DNA of 64,000 nucleotides from Omphiscola glabra. Lineage: Eukaryota; Mollusca; Gastropoda; Lymnaeidae. The DNA lies in contig OZ024808.1 in the NCBI GenBank assembly GCA_964017045.1, positions 19,709,284 through 19,773,283 of the forward strand, written 5' to 3'. The notes under the pieces were generated by a model. That model ran no database searches. It was not told where the DNA came from and saw only the letters and a list, made by a program, of their open reading frames with translations. The position numbers and the translations under genes are program-made. This document shows positions 1 through 11,301 of this stretch, in pieces. Position 1 is the first letter of the stretch. Each line of letters opens with the position of its first letter.

Positions 1-519
1 AGTAGAACGCAGGATGCACGCTGTGCTTTGTTAGTAGACAGTGCAATCCAGTCAGGGAGGATTAGTGAGAAAGTAATTTTTTGAAAGTAATTTTTTTTCT
101 AAATAAATATAACTCTGCGTGGCCAAATACGTTCTGCATGTATGTTTCTTCTGATAAATTTCCACAGATATTGAAATGTTGTAGCAAGATTTTACAAGTT
201 TTGTGAGCACCTACGACAGTGAAGCTGATACTTTGTAATGACCAAACACAACGCTTTCACTTGTGAACATTAACAAAATCAAATGAGGTAAGGTGCTACT
301 TATAACTGCCTCAAATTAAAAAAAAATTACAAATACAATTCAAAGCAAAATATTTCATTTAGGTAGCACCACCGTTTTTATTAGCCTTACTCAAATTCTT
401 GATGAGCTGAACATGCTATTCGATTTGTTTCTTTACACATAAGTTAAGAAGTATTATTAATGTGAATGTTTTTCTCAAAGCAAAATAAAAAATCTTTCTT
501 GTGAGATGTCATGTGCAGC

Positions 520-574
520 CCTCTGCTTGACAGAAAATTTGGCCCACGTAGTCAAAAAAGATTGGACAGCACTG
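520..574. mobile_element. Right end of a hAT-like element (left part outside or decayed)
   Basis: The sequence ends in GGACAGCACTG. Read on the other strand this is CAGTGCTGTCC followed by an AT-rich stretch and 'cgtgggcca', a layout typical of hAT termini. No matching left terminus or 8-bp target duplication was found in the first 500 bases, so the element is either truncated or begins before the window. Confidence 0.35.
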
Positions 575-591
575 CCCTAGAGTAGCATTAC

Positions 592-3500
592 CTCCTTAAG
601 TATTTTATCCACATCATTCTGTGTAAACATCTCAATAACTTTCTGGCACACCCTGGCCTTAGATTCCTTTTTACTGAGAGCTATTGAGTAAGCAAACACC
701 TGGTCCTCTATGAGCATGCTTGTCTTAGTGTACATGTGAACTCCTGAAAAATAAAGCAGTTGAATTTACAATGCCATCTTTTAAGTAAATACACATGTTA
801 CACTCTAGGTAAAATTATGCCTTCACATCAAGACAACAATAAATAGGCAACTTTTCCGGTGAGCTCAAACACATTCAAGCCATTTTTTTTTAAAATAAAA
901 TTTTTCTCTAGTTTTTAACATACAGCTAGTGCTCGATTTTCAACCAATGAAACTTACGACCATTCGACTTTACAACCACGATCGCTAGCCATATTAGAAT
1001 TCAGATTTATTTCTGCCTCAATTATCATTCGAACGGCATTATCTGCAATCATCGGCGGTAGTGCACATCGAAAATTATGATTTATAACAATAATAAAACA
1101 AATTTATGATATAATTTAACTTAAATATTTTCATAACATCACTTCACATCACTGTACACATAGCGTGCTCAACATATGACCAAATCGTGTTACGACCGGT
1201 CTGTCGGAACCGATCGTGATTGTAAGTCGAGCACTAGCTGCATATTGGTGTATTCGGGCATAGATAAACAATACTGAATTAAATTATGTAGCATGCAGTG
1301 TCCATTGAGAGTTCAAGCTTGCCTATAGATAAACAATACTGAATTAAATTATGTAGCATGCAGTGTCCATTGAGAGTTCAAGCTTGCCTATAGATAAACA
1401 ATACTGAATTAAATTATGTAGCATGCAGTGTCCATTGAGAGTTCAAGCTTACCTATAGATAAACAATACTGAATTAAATTATGTAGCATGCAGTGTCCAT
1501 TGAGAGTTCAAGCTTACCTCTCTCAGTCTGGATCGGTTCCACCTGGAAGCTGTACTTGAGACCACTTTTGGATTCTGTAAAGGCCTGAGAACATAAATTA
1601 AACATTCATTATCATTATGCTAAAAAATTATTCCACAAGTTTTAAATCTGAAAAATAGGTTAGATACAAACACATATAACTGATTCATCCAAAATGAGTT
1701 ACATAAACAGACAATGAGTTACATAAACAGACAATGAGTTACATAAACAGACATAGAATTGATCCTTTCAACAAATTTTTATATAAATTCTTCGACAAAT
1801 CCATTTAATAAATATACAATTTTCCAGTTCTATTATGTGTATGTAAATAATTAATAGTGGAACTTGTATGAGCTATATAGAGCAAATAATTCTTGCACTT
1901 GTTAGGAATAGAAGCAAGCTAAAGACAACAGTCAAAATCATTTATATAAATAAAGAACTTACTGCATTCAAAATGGATTGTGGTTGAGTCTCTGTTTGTT
2001 GGCATTTTTTTATAGATTCTTGAAACTTGAACAGTTTTGTCCTCACATCCTCCTTGCTTTCTTCCTTCTGTGGACACACAGATTTTCAGCAAATATTAGA
2101 TTCTCAAGAAACTGAATAATCAGAGTCATAACCTAATGGTAATCCATCCCACTAAATACCTAGGTCATCTCTATAGAGTAATGGGCGTGAAATAAAAAAC
2201 CTAAGTTATTACTAACCTGATGGCCAGCAAATCAAATACCTAGGTTTTCACCAAACTAATGGAAATCAAATACCGGTACCTAAATGTCTTTAGAAACAGT
2301 GCTTGCGAGTCAAGCCCTTTGCTAAGCATCAGTCGGGAATATAGAAACAATCTAAACATTTTAGCTTGGCGGTTAACCCGTCCTGACCCTAAATGCACAA
2401 AACTAGCACCTAATCTCAGGATATAAGTGGTACAGCTGATCTTCGTGTCCTTTTACTGTACCACCACAGTGAAAAAAAACTCTAAGGGAAGTTCTCTTTG
2501 TAATTTTAACAAATACTGCTGTCGAATTTCACCCTGATTTAAAATTGTACATACTACCACTGGTGAGGTAACTGCTTGAGGCTGTGCACAGATTCTCTTT
2601 CCTACTTGACCTTGAATTTTCCCCCGCCCTTGACCTCTGCTTGGAAATTTTTGTTCTGTGTACCTTGGAGTTGGTGTTTGTAGCAGTGGTCTCCTAGTCT
2701 GCAAACTGAGTAGTGGTGGAGCTGAAATAAGAACGAAATGACTAGGTAAATAAAGCAAAATAGGTAAATAAAGCTAAAAATTTATATTTTAACAAATTTA
2801 TTCACAATATTATATTTGCAAGTTAAAAATAACTTTGGTATGTAAAAAGGTGAGAAAAAAATCAAGTTATAATCCATCGATCACTCATGATTGAAAAGTC
2901 AATATAACGTACTTGGAGAGTTAAGTACTTTCATAACAAATAAAATAAGACATACAACTTTTAATATGAAATTTTTAATTTTAATAGTCAGCTTATTATT
3001 ATTATGTTTTTTTTAAATTGTTTGTGTTGTACCAAAAATAAATTAAAACATTTCATAATTTCGCATAGAAGAAAAATTTAATGATCATTTTCAAAACATT
3101 ATTGACAACTAACCTCTATTCACTGATGTACCTTGCAGAAAGGCACCTTGTGGTCTCCCTGCTATTACTGGTCTGTCACTGCCTCTCATTTCAGGATTGA
3201 AATTTATGTTAGTCTGTGGCCCATTACTAGAACCATTTGCACTCCAATTGTCATGTGTGTACTTCTACAAACAAAAGAAAAACTTTTGTATCCTTTTTTG
3301 CATATTGCAGTAAGTTGCACTTTAAACAACTAAATTTCACATTCAAAATAAAATAATAAAAATGAAATTCTTAACTGTTAACACTTAGAGAATGAACATC
3401 AAAGCAAGGGGACAGTCAACAAACCTCTTGGGGTATGGAGTTCAAATCCAAGTCTTCTGTGAAATCTTTATCTTTTCCCCTCAAATTTCGATGATGATTT

Positions 3501-5797
3501 TGAGTCTTCCAAGCATTTTGAGTTTCTCTGTACACCGGTGCCACATCATTGCGCTCAGGTGCCCGGTAATCATTCTCAGGTGTCCAGCGCTCACGCCTGG
3601 ATGCCCATTTGTCGTGACGGTGAGGAAGTAGGGGCGATCTTCTACCATTGTAACTCCTGTCAAAAAACTTTGGGGGAATTCTGTCTTCAAAATATGGATC
3701 CCAGTAGGGGAATGAGAGATGGTCAAATGGTAAAGGAGGAAGTGGAAGACGGGGTAAATTGTCATAATGGTCTAGGTAATTACGTGCATAAGATTTGTTT
3801 GGCAATATTCTGTCATATTCAAAGTCTCTTTCCTGATATCTATCGATTTCTTGTTCGAGGAAGAGATCTCTATCATGGAGTGTGCGGTGATGAAATCCCC
3901 TTTCTGGGAATAGTATGTCATAATCATCAAAAAAATCTCTCTCTTGATACCTGTCATCTTCGCGAAAGTGTTTTGATCGAGAGCCATAGCGTCTTTCAAA
4001 TCTATCATGATGCCTTTTTCTTCGCTCATAGTTATCCATACTAGAACTTAATTTGAAGTTAGCTGAAATATGAGAATAGTTATCCAAATTAGAACTTATT
4101 AAATTAGCTGAAATGTAAGAATAGTTATCCATATTTGAACATATTAAGTTAGCTGAAATGTTAGAATAGTAATCCATATTTGAACTAATTACGTTAGCTG
4201 AAATGTAAGAATATTTATCCATATTTGTACGTATTGAGTTAGCTGAAATGTAAGCAGACTGATCTATTTCATTTCATATTAGCCCACATTTATTTAAAGT
4301 TGTAAATGTATACATCAAAATAATTTCAACATTTAAAAGAAAAGGCAAACACTATTTAGTGAATGATAGTCATTGTACACTAAACAAATAAATGTACACA
4401 TTCTTAAACTCTATAAATTTTGTGTCCCCTGTAAGATCTGGAAAAGATGACTTTAGTGTTTAGAGACTTAAAAGGATATATTTACAAAAAATGTATCAAA
4501 TATTTAAATAAACAAGAACAAAAATTTATTTTTAAAACATAAAAGAAACATTTACAAAATAAAACAACCAGAGTTATTATATTAGAACATACACTGACCC
4601 ATATTTTAAAAAAAAAACATGATACGCATTTCCTTCAATCAAATTAAATATTTTGATTGTTAAAGATCCATATACATTAAGCTATCTAGCATGCTTACAA
4701 TCTTCTTGACACTTTTTCTCCCAGTGGGTCCATTTCTTTAAAGATCCTTTATGTTGTGATTCACAAGGCTGGTTGTTTTTATTTGAACTATTGATGTACT
4801 TGTCTGGTCTCGTACCGAGGATGTCCTGGTTCTCAGTCAAGTTATCTTCACACAAAGCTACTATTGATTTGTTTGAAACACAAGTGGTGGCCTGTTGTGT
4901 CTTACTTAAATTACCACACACTGCTTGTCTTCTAGGTTTAACAACAGCTTGCTGTACTTTGCTGTTTTCCTGAGGCACTGCATTATCAGAGCTGTCACTT
5001 TGGTATTGGGATTCAGAAATGATTCGACATGATGGTGAACTACATTGAGGTAATGGTGAATGAATTTTAGAATTCAGAAACTGTTTATTTACTTCATCCA
5101 ATAAACTATCAAAGTTTTTGTCATTATGCGGGCGGTTATAAGATCGAACAACAGAAACATTCCCAAATGAGCCAGCTCCTTCAAAAGATGATGAATTTAT
5201 AAGTGGCTCTGCTGGTACGAAATGTTGGTTCAGGGTATTGCAGTCTGTCAATGTTGCTCCCCCAGCAGCACCACTGAACCAAGTTAATGCAGTGTAATCA
5301 GCGTGTGGAGCCAAAACATAATTATTAACACCACTGGTATGGTTATGTAAACTCTCATAACCACCTTCAGCAGATGTGCAAACATTGATCTGTGGTGGCG
5401 GAAGTGGATTCAGAGAAAATGTTCTCAAGTCCAGTGAATCTCTAGTGAAACCGTCTCTCTTGATACCAAATGAAGCATCTGGGCTGGCAACACCAATGCC
5501 CACAAATTGGTTTAGTGGGTGTGGCAAGCCATTGGAAACATAATGCTTTTCTGACAAAGATTCATCCAAAAAATTCAGATTGAACACTGGGTGGCAAGAT
5601 TCGTCTAGACTTTTGAGATATTGACTGGGGTCCAAAACAGAGACCATGCTCTGGTTATGGAGGTGCTGAGCTTGTGATTCAAATACTGGACAAACTAAGT
5701 CAAAGATGTTTCTTGAAGCAATAAAAGATGCATCAAAACTATTTTGATGATTTGGTAACACAAACGGGCCATTGTAAATAGTTCTTTGTGTACTCAT
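592..5797 (-). CDS. dsRNA-binding-domain protein, 3' end beyond the window (7 coding exons seen)
   Basis: Coding exons (minus strand) are 5797-4699, 4062-3425, 3264-3114, 2721-2462, 2067-1963, 1584-1518 and 743-592. All junctions are AG/GT and phases join without a break, giving at least 824 codons. The start is MSTQRTIYNG; an acceptor-like 'ccttaatag' at about 5846 suggests an upstream non-coding exon. Residues 1-367 are Ser/Asn-rich with no recognised domain. Residues about 375-579 are rich in Arg, Asp and Tyr (DRYQERD repeated) with a Pro/Leu patch. Exons 6-7 encode a double-stranded-RNA-binding fold: KYSFQVEP, then TSMLIEDQVFAYSIALSKK and an Ala/Lys-poor helix with KARVCQKVIEMF. The last exon seen ends at a good donor (AAGGAG|gtaatg), so the C-terminus lies left of the window. 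Binding to structured RNA is inferred from the dsRBD; I could not assign a named family. The gene structure is strongly supported and the function only in outline. Confidence 0.75.
923..1240. mobile_element. Short TIR element (MITE) in an intron of the dsRBD gene
   Basis: The ends are inverted: CAGCTAGTGCTCGA at the left and TCGAGCACTAGCTG at the right, with a second inverted block (ACGATCG / CGATCGT) just inside. The flanks read cata on both sides, so the target duplication is either CATA or, if the ends are GTGCTCGA, the dinucleotide TA expected of Tc1/mariner. There is no coding capacity. The superfamily is undecided. Confidence 0.6.
1261..1516. repeat. 65-bp tandem repeat, 4 copies, abutting a splice donor
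   Basis: Four near-identical 65-bp units begin 'tagataaacaatactgaa' at 1261, 1326, 1391 and 1456. The last unit runs directly into the splice donor of the exon at 1518-1584, so the array occupies the first bases of the downstream intron (minus strand). Confidence 0.9.
1690..1752. repeat. 20-bp tandem repeat, 3 copies
   Basis: The unit 'tgagttacataaacagaca' occurs three times in a row with almost no divergence, inside an intron of the dsRBD gene. Confidence 0.85.
4063..4255 (-). repeat. 45-bp tandem array that repeats a 3' splice acceptor
   Basis: Read on the minus strand, 'atttcag|CTAA' recurs at exactly 45-bp steps, giving possible exon starts at 4062, 4107, 4152, 4197 and 4242. Each is preceded by a short pyrimidine-rich tract (tattcttacatttcag). 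Unit length is a multiple of three and all units lack stops in the frame of the downstream exon. Use of an upstream copy would therefore add 15 residues per unit (approximately SANLISSNMDNYSYI) without a frameshift. The innermost acceptor (4062) is sufficient for a correct join to the upstream exon. Confidence 0.8.
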
Positions 5798-6756
5798 TAT
5801 GCTATTTTTAACACATACAAACCTCAAGTAGACATCAATATTCTATTAAGGAGAAAAAGTCGCAAGTAATCAAATTGTCCATGTCATGAATGGAACTTTT
5901 GTACCACTTTTTAATTTCTCAATCGAAATACACAATTCACTTTTTTTAAAAACCAAATCAATCACTCCTTCACAATGTCAACAAGTAGAAGACAAAACAA
6001 CTTGGTTTGTTAATCTTTGTGCTCATCTGTCATGTTTATGAAAATATGCTCAACACACTCCTAATCAAGAAATAAATCTTTCTTGGCAAACATCTAACTT
6101 GAAACAATCATCATGTCCACTCCACAAGATTAGTATGATCTGTATAACAGCTAAGACAATCTTACTTGAAACACACATGACAATTCCTGAATGTAACAAT
6201 GTGAGTTGAGAGATTTAAAAAAAAATTACATTAGTATAACACATTTAGTGAATACTAGTCACTCTCATTTGGCACACAACAAAATTGACCTATTTGGGGT
6301 AAACTTATGCTGATGTTGAGAACAAAAGCTCTATTTGCAGCATCTCTTCAACTGCCACATAGTTTGATCAGAGGTGTTAATTTTCTAACAAAGCTTTGTT
6401 TATACTTCTTTTAGGAGCATGAAGTTCACTTAGGCTTAGGGTAAAATTAAAATAAATCCCTCAGGCCCACTTCTAATAAGTTATGATGAGTACTGATTGA
6501 ACACTTCTTCAGGCACTTTAGCAGATGATATTTAAAGATAACCTTTCTTGTTTCAAGCAATGCAATTATGGTATCACTACAGCAGAATTATAAAACAAAA
6601 TTTAAGCAGACAATATTAAAAACAAATATCATGAATATACTTAATGATAAATAATCATTATCATATTATCCATTTGAGATACAGAAATTTAAATATACTC
6701 TTAAACAGTTTCCATATTTCATGATAATCATTACGATTCTATGGTGTAGCTAGGCC

Positions 6757-6800
<44 letters not shown>

Positions 6801-7020
6801 CCAGCATTGTTTCAAATTCAGTCAGTCAAAGTATAAAATATACATATTTTACACTGACCTCATTTAAATTTTGCTTAAGCATTCGCTGCATTATTATTAT
6901 TATTATTATTACCTATATATTCTATACATGGCCTAACTAGGATCATTTAAATTTTGCTTAAGCATTCGATGCATTATTATTATTATTACCTATATATTCT
7001 ATACATGGCCTAACTAGGAT
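6757..7020. repeat. (TA)n microsatellite followed by an 83-bp direct duplication
   Basis: About 20 TA units lie at 6757-6798. Two tandem copies of an 83/77-bp segment starting 'catttaaattttgcttaag' follow at 6861 and 6944; they differ mainly in the length of an internal ATT run. The sequence 'tagctaggccatg' at 6748 and 'catggcctaactagg' at the end of each copy are inverted relative to each other, so this may be a decayed TIR element. Confidence 0.7.
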
Positions 7021-7029
7021 CATTTAAAG

Positions 7030-8475
7030 TATAAAACAATAATACACAACATGTGTAGGGCCTTGTGCAAATGATGTTGTTTTTTTTACTCCATCAGGTC
7101 ATCAGGCATTTTCTTACCTAGAAATTGAATTTGGATATTTTTTAACAACTTTTTAAACAATCACATACAAGTCTTCCTCACTCCTCAAGCTTCTGCGTGT
7201 AGATTTGATGTATTTAACCCACTCATTTAAACTCTACTTTGCATTCAAAGAGAGCCTTAAAAGTATTATCCTGCTGCAACCACTAATATTTCAATGAGCA
7301 AGTTTGTTAAACTAAGAAGAGAAAAAACAAAAATTTAAAATAAACATTTATTGAGTGCCTAAAGGAGAAATGCAATATCATAGTGTAACACACTGGACAG
7401 AATTTGTGAACCAGAAATAATAAAGAAATGTTAAAATCAATACTGAGGTCAATTTACAACAATAAAAAGAATAAGTAAATAAAATGAGTTAAAAAAATGT
7501 CTGATGACTACTTTATTTTGCCATGAGTAAAGACCTCATTTTTTTAATCAATAATAAGAGTAAATTACACAAATTACTGACTGAAATTATGGTTGTAGGG
7601 CAGTAATATATTTTGCCTCATAGATTTAAATAGGGTAAACCTGGCAAAAGATAACATTGGTTTTGAAAATTTTTACAAAAATAATTTCATTTACATACAC
7701 TCATTCAAGGCAGAACAGTGACAGTCATGGATTTAAATTTTATTAAAAACCAAACCATGTTAATAATGTTCCCTTTGTAAAAAAGGATGCTAAACAAATA
7801 CTCAAATCCTTGCCCACAATCACATGATTTACCACATTTCATATTTTCCTTTTTTCTAAAATAATTAACAAAGCTAAGCATATTACTTAGACATTTTATT
7901 TTTGGACATTTCAAATATTTTTATCTCTGGTCATTTTTTTGTATTATTGAAAACATATCTACAGTTTCTGAAAGTCATAGCTGTAGCAATAGTTTCTTTT
8001 TAAAGCATTAGACATTAGGGTAGTATGTGCAAAAGAAAAAATATCAGCCAATATTTTACTAAAATAACATAAAGTTAATTCCCCAAAACCTTGAGATGGC
8101 TATCGCAAACATTGGACAATTTGGATACTTTCAACAGGTCTACACTTTGAAATTTAAAAGAATATTTAAATAGTGTAATAATAATAAAAAAAATTAGGCC
8201 TCTAGGCAATATCCACTTACTTTTAAAATAAAATTTAGATTTTATGACACTTTTGGATGAAAAACTTATGAATGATTCATTAACACAGTCTGCTGCTATT
8301 ACCTCAATATTCTTCTGCTCTTAATTGAGATATGTCTTATCTGTAATAAAATTACTTTTAGTGTTTCTGTTATAGTGGACTATACCGTACAAATAGACAA
8401 CCGGGGCAACCGTTGCGAAACAGTAGCCCTGGTTCTGTGGACCGTGAGTGTGCACTTTGTGTTGCCAAGATGAGC
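7030..8475. other. Intergenic, AT-rich, no feature recognised
   Basis: The stretch between the start of the dsRBD gene and the element at 8480 shows only short open frames with no recognisable protein. It may contain non-coding 5' sequence of the dsRBD gene. Confidence 0.6.
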
Positions 8476-8479
8476 CTAA

Positions 8480-8821
8480 GGGCCTGTCCATAAAGTATGT
8501 AGTTCGTTTTGGAAAAATGTTACCCACCCCATCACAATCTATCATAAATCACAGAACCCCCACCCCAATTTGTCACAATTTAAAAATAAAAATAATTAAA
8601 GATAAAAAAAAAAATTAAAATTTAATCTAAAAAATCACAATTAAACTATTAAATGTGTAAAAGTTAAATATTCTTTCAGAATGCATCTATCATAACAGAA
8701 TGTTTAACATTACATCACTGTCAATTACAGGTGATGCCAAAAAGATCTTTATTCCCCTGTCACAAACTGTCACACTTTCTTAGACCCCTTCAGGTGCATG
8801 ATGTACTTTATGGACAGCCCC
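8480..8821. mobile_element. TIR element, GGGSCTGTCCATAAAGTA ends
   Basis: The left end GGGCCTGTCCATAAAGTA and the right end TACTTTATGGACAGCCCC are inverted. The interior is AT-rich and non-coding and repeats 'cacaatt/tcacaa' motifs near both ends. It is related in its ends to the elements at 8974-9344 and 42348-42757. Target duplication is not clear. Confidence 0.65.
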
Positions 8822-8973
8822 TTTCACATCAACTGCTTTGACAGCTTCTTTAATTTTCAAACTCGCTCAGTACTATAGTCAAATTAGGCATCCTGCACAT
8901 AGTTGCAAAATCAGCCACATCTCTACCGCTTTCATGCTGAGTGATAAGATTGTAGTTCTAACAGCTTTCCTCT

Positions 8974-9344
8974 TAGGGGTCATAAATAATAAAGTATGTC
9001 ACCCTCGGAGAGGGAGGGATTAGATCATATTTGAGGTCAAACATTTATATTTTTTTAACACAAAAAGGTAAAATTGACAGTGACAGTGATGATTAACTTT
9101 CAATTATGCTGGATGTATTTTATAAGGACATGTCACATAGTAGTGTCCAATTTTAATAGTAAAGTTTGGTTTGGATTGAATTTTATTTAGTTGTTAATTA
9201 TTTTAAAAATATATATATATTTTAATTGTGACATACTTTTGGGGAAAGGGGGTTCAACATTTGTGACAGATTGCAACATGGTGAATGTAAAAAATTGTCA
9301 AAAATAGTGTGACATAAATACTTTATTTATGGACTGACACTTGC
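8974..9344. mobile_element. Diverged relative of the 8480-8821 TIR element
   Basis: The left end 'ggggtcataaataataaagtatgtcac' (first 20 bases ggggtcataaataataaagt) and the right end 'gtgacataaatactttattt' plus 'atggactgac' form an imperfect inverted repeat resembling the neighbouring element. It is non-coding and decayed. Confidence 0.45.
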
Positions 9345-9349
9345 ATTAA

Positions 9350-11286
9350 CCTTATTTTCTCAATAGACTTTTGGGGATCCATGAAGAATAGGCTAAATTT
9401 AGATATTATTATTTTTTTCAAAATAATACAAAACAGGCACAAAGCATAAAAGTAGCAGTGAAAATAACATGATATACTTTCATTACTCACTACAGTTAAA
9501 GCTTTTGATAAAATACAAACTGAAGGACAAAGCATGTGATTGGCTCAAACTCTGGAGAAACCTACACTCAAAAACACAATAAAAACCTGCTACTGCTGCC
9601 ATTTGGATTCCAACAAAGCAGCATTCAGATATCTGGCAAAAATTTGCTGGAATTTTTTGTTGGCGTTGAAGTTCTGGGGTGTTTAGTAGTACTATGTTTA
9701 AGTTTAAGTAGTAAGTAGCACTTAAACTTTAACGTCTTGTAGAGACCTAAGAACTTTAGTTTAGACTAGACCCCTTTGACTTTAAAATCAGAAGGATGAT
9801 AATCAATGATATTAATTAAAAATTAATGAGGATGAAAATCTCCATCTCATCCCATGCCCATATTCCATCTGATTAAACGAAAATCAAAATGTGACTAAAT
9901 TAGTAAATTAACTAAAAATATATAAAATATAACTAATACTAATATGTAACTCACAAGTAGTACAAGTACAAGTGAATTAACTAAGTGAAATTTTAAAAAA
10001 AGCTATATTCTGTCCTGTAACTTTTAACTTACCTTTCTAATCAAAAAAATAATCAAGATTATCTGACGGTTTGATTTCTAACGTCCACACAGATAGGCCT
10101 AAGTGTTTATTGTCTTAAACAGGCCTAAGCCGAACGAAAACGAAAGTTCCCTAGTTCCAGTCCTAGTCTTTGGTAGTGTGTCAATTATCTTGTCTTATGA
10201 CAATTTGATCGATTTCATTTTTATTTTAAAACGATTAAAAATTATTATTTCAATCTACATTATAAAATTAAATGAAAGCTACTATTTTCTTCTATTTAAT
10301 TTAAAAACATTTTGATAACGACTCTACTAATTATAAAGGAAAAGAATTAAATGGCATGGCATAAAGAACAAGTATTTTTCTGGGCAAGATATATACAATA
10401 ATCGATTTCAAAGTCTGATTTTAAATTATACTCACGAAGTTATGCCAGTTCATGAGATTGTGAAGACCAATTTATCCTTTGCCTTTTGATATTTTCAGAG
10501 GCGCATGATATCACAAAATTACACATATTTGTTACTTACTTACAATGGAAGAAACATGAACTTATAAAATTACCGCAACTCGACTTCGGCTGCTAACGAA
10601 TCGCTTCACATTTTAGGAAAATGTAATGTAATTATATCTACTGAAAAATCCAATTTGACAACCGACGGTGCCATGGAAGCAATTTTACATGATCAAATAT
10701 TTACATACTCTACACTCGGGCGCAGCCCCTTTCTCCTCCTACAATACTGATTATTTACATTTAAATGTCTAAAAAAATATATTTTCTTAAAGATAATAAG
10801 CATATAAATTATTGCCAATTTTTTAAATTAATAAATCATTGATGATTGAGTCAATGACAATGATTTATTAATAAATAAATTTACGATAATTTTTTTTCAG
10901 TACTTTCATTCAATAACTCCAAGATCATGACTATGACATTATTTAGGCATAATATACTATTTAAAAGTATTTAATATTAAAATTATATAATTGTTGAAAA
11001 ATTGTTTTAACAGACTACGGCTACGGGGCCCAAGCAGATGATATATATTTTTATTAATAAGTGTTTTAAGCCTATATTGCCTATATTAAGCACTAATAGC
11101 GTGAAAATCAATATTAGTAATTATTAGTTCTATTTTCTATTATTTTTATAATTTTTTTTTGGTCATCTTCATCCATTTGATTCCAAAATAAACTCCCCAT
11201 CCGTCTAATTTCATAAACACCGGATGAACTTCAACGACAAATTAAATAATGTTTGTAGCGGGTTAAAGGTTAAGGTCTAAGGGCAA
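9350..11286. other. Intergenic region between divergent genes
   Basis: This is AT-rich sequence upstream of both the minus-strand dsRBD gene and the plus-strand HSD17B8 gene. It probably holds both promoters and 5' non-coding exons, but I see no core promoter element that I would defend and no convincing coding exon. Confidence 0.5.
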
Positions 11287-11301
11287 ATGAGGAGCACAAC
11301 C

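Noticed and set aside
3538..4044. 168-codon plus-strand frame opposite the Arg-rich exon of the dsRBD gene
   Set aside because: Shadow of the minus-strand exon, whose splice phases join perfectly; no splice support on the plus strand.
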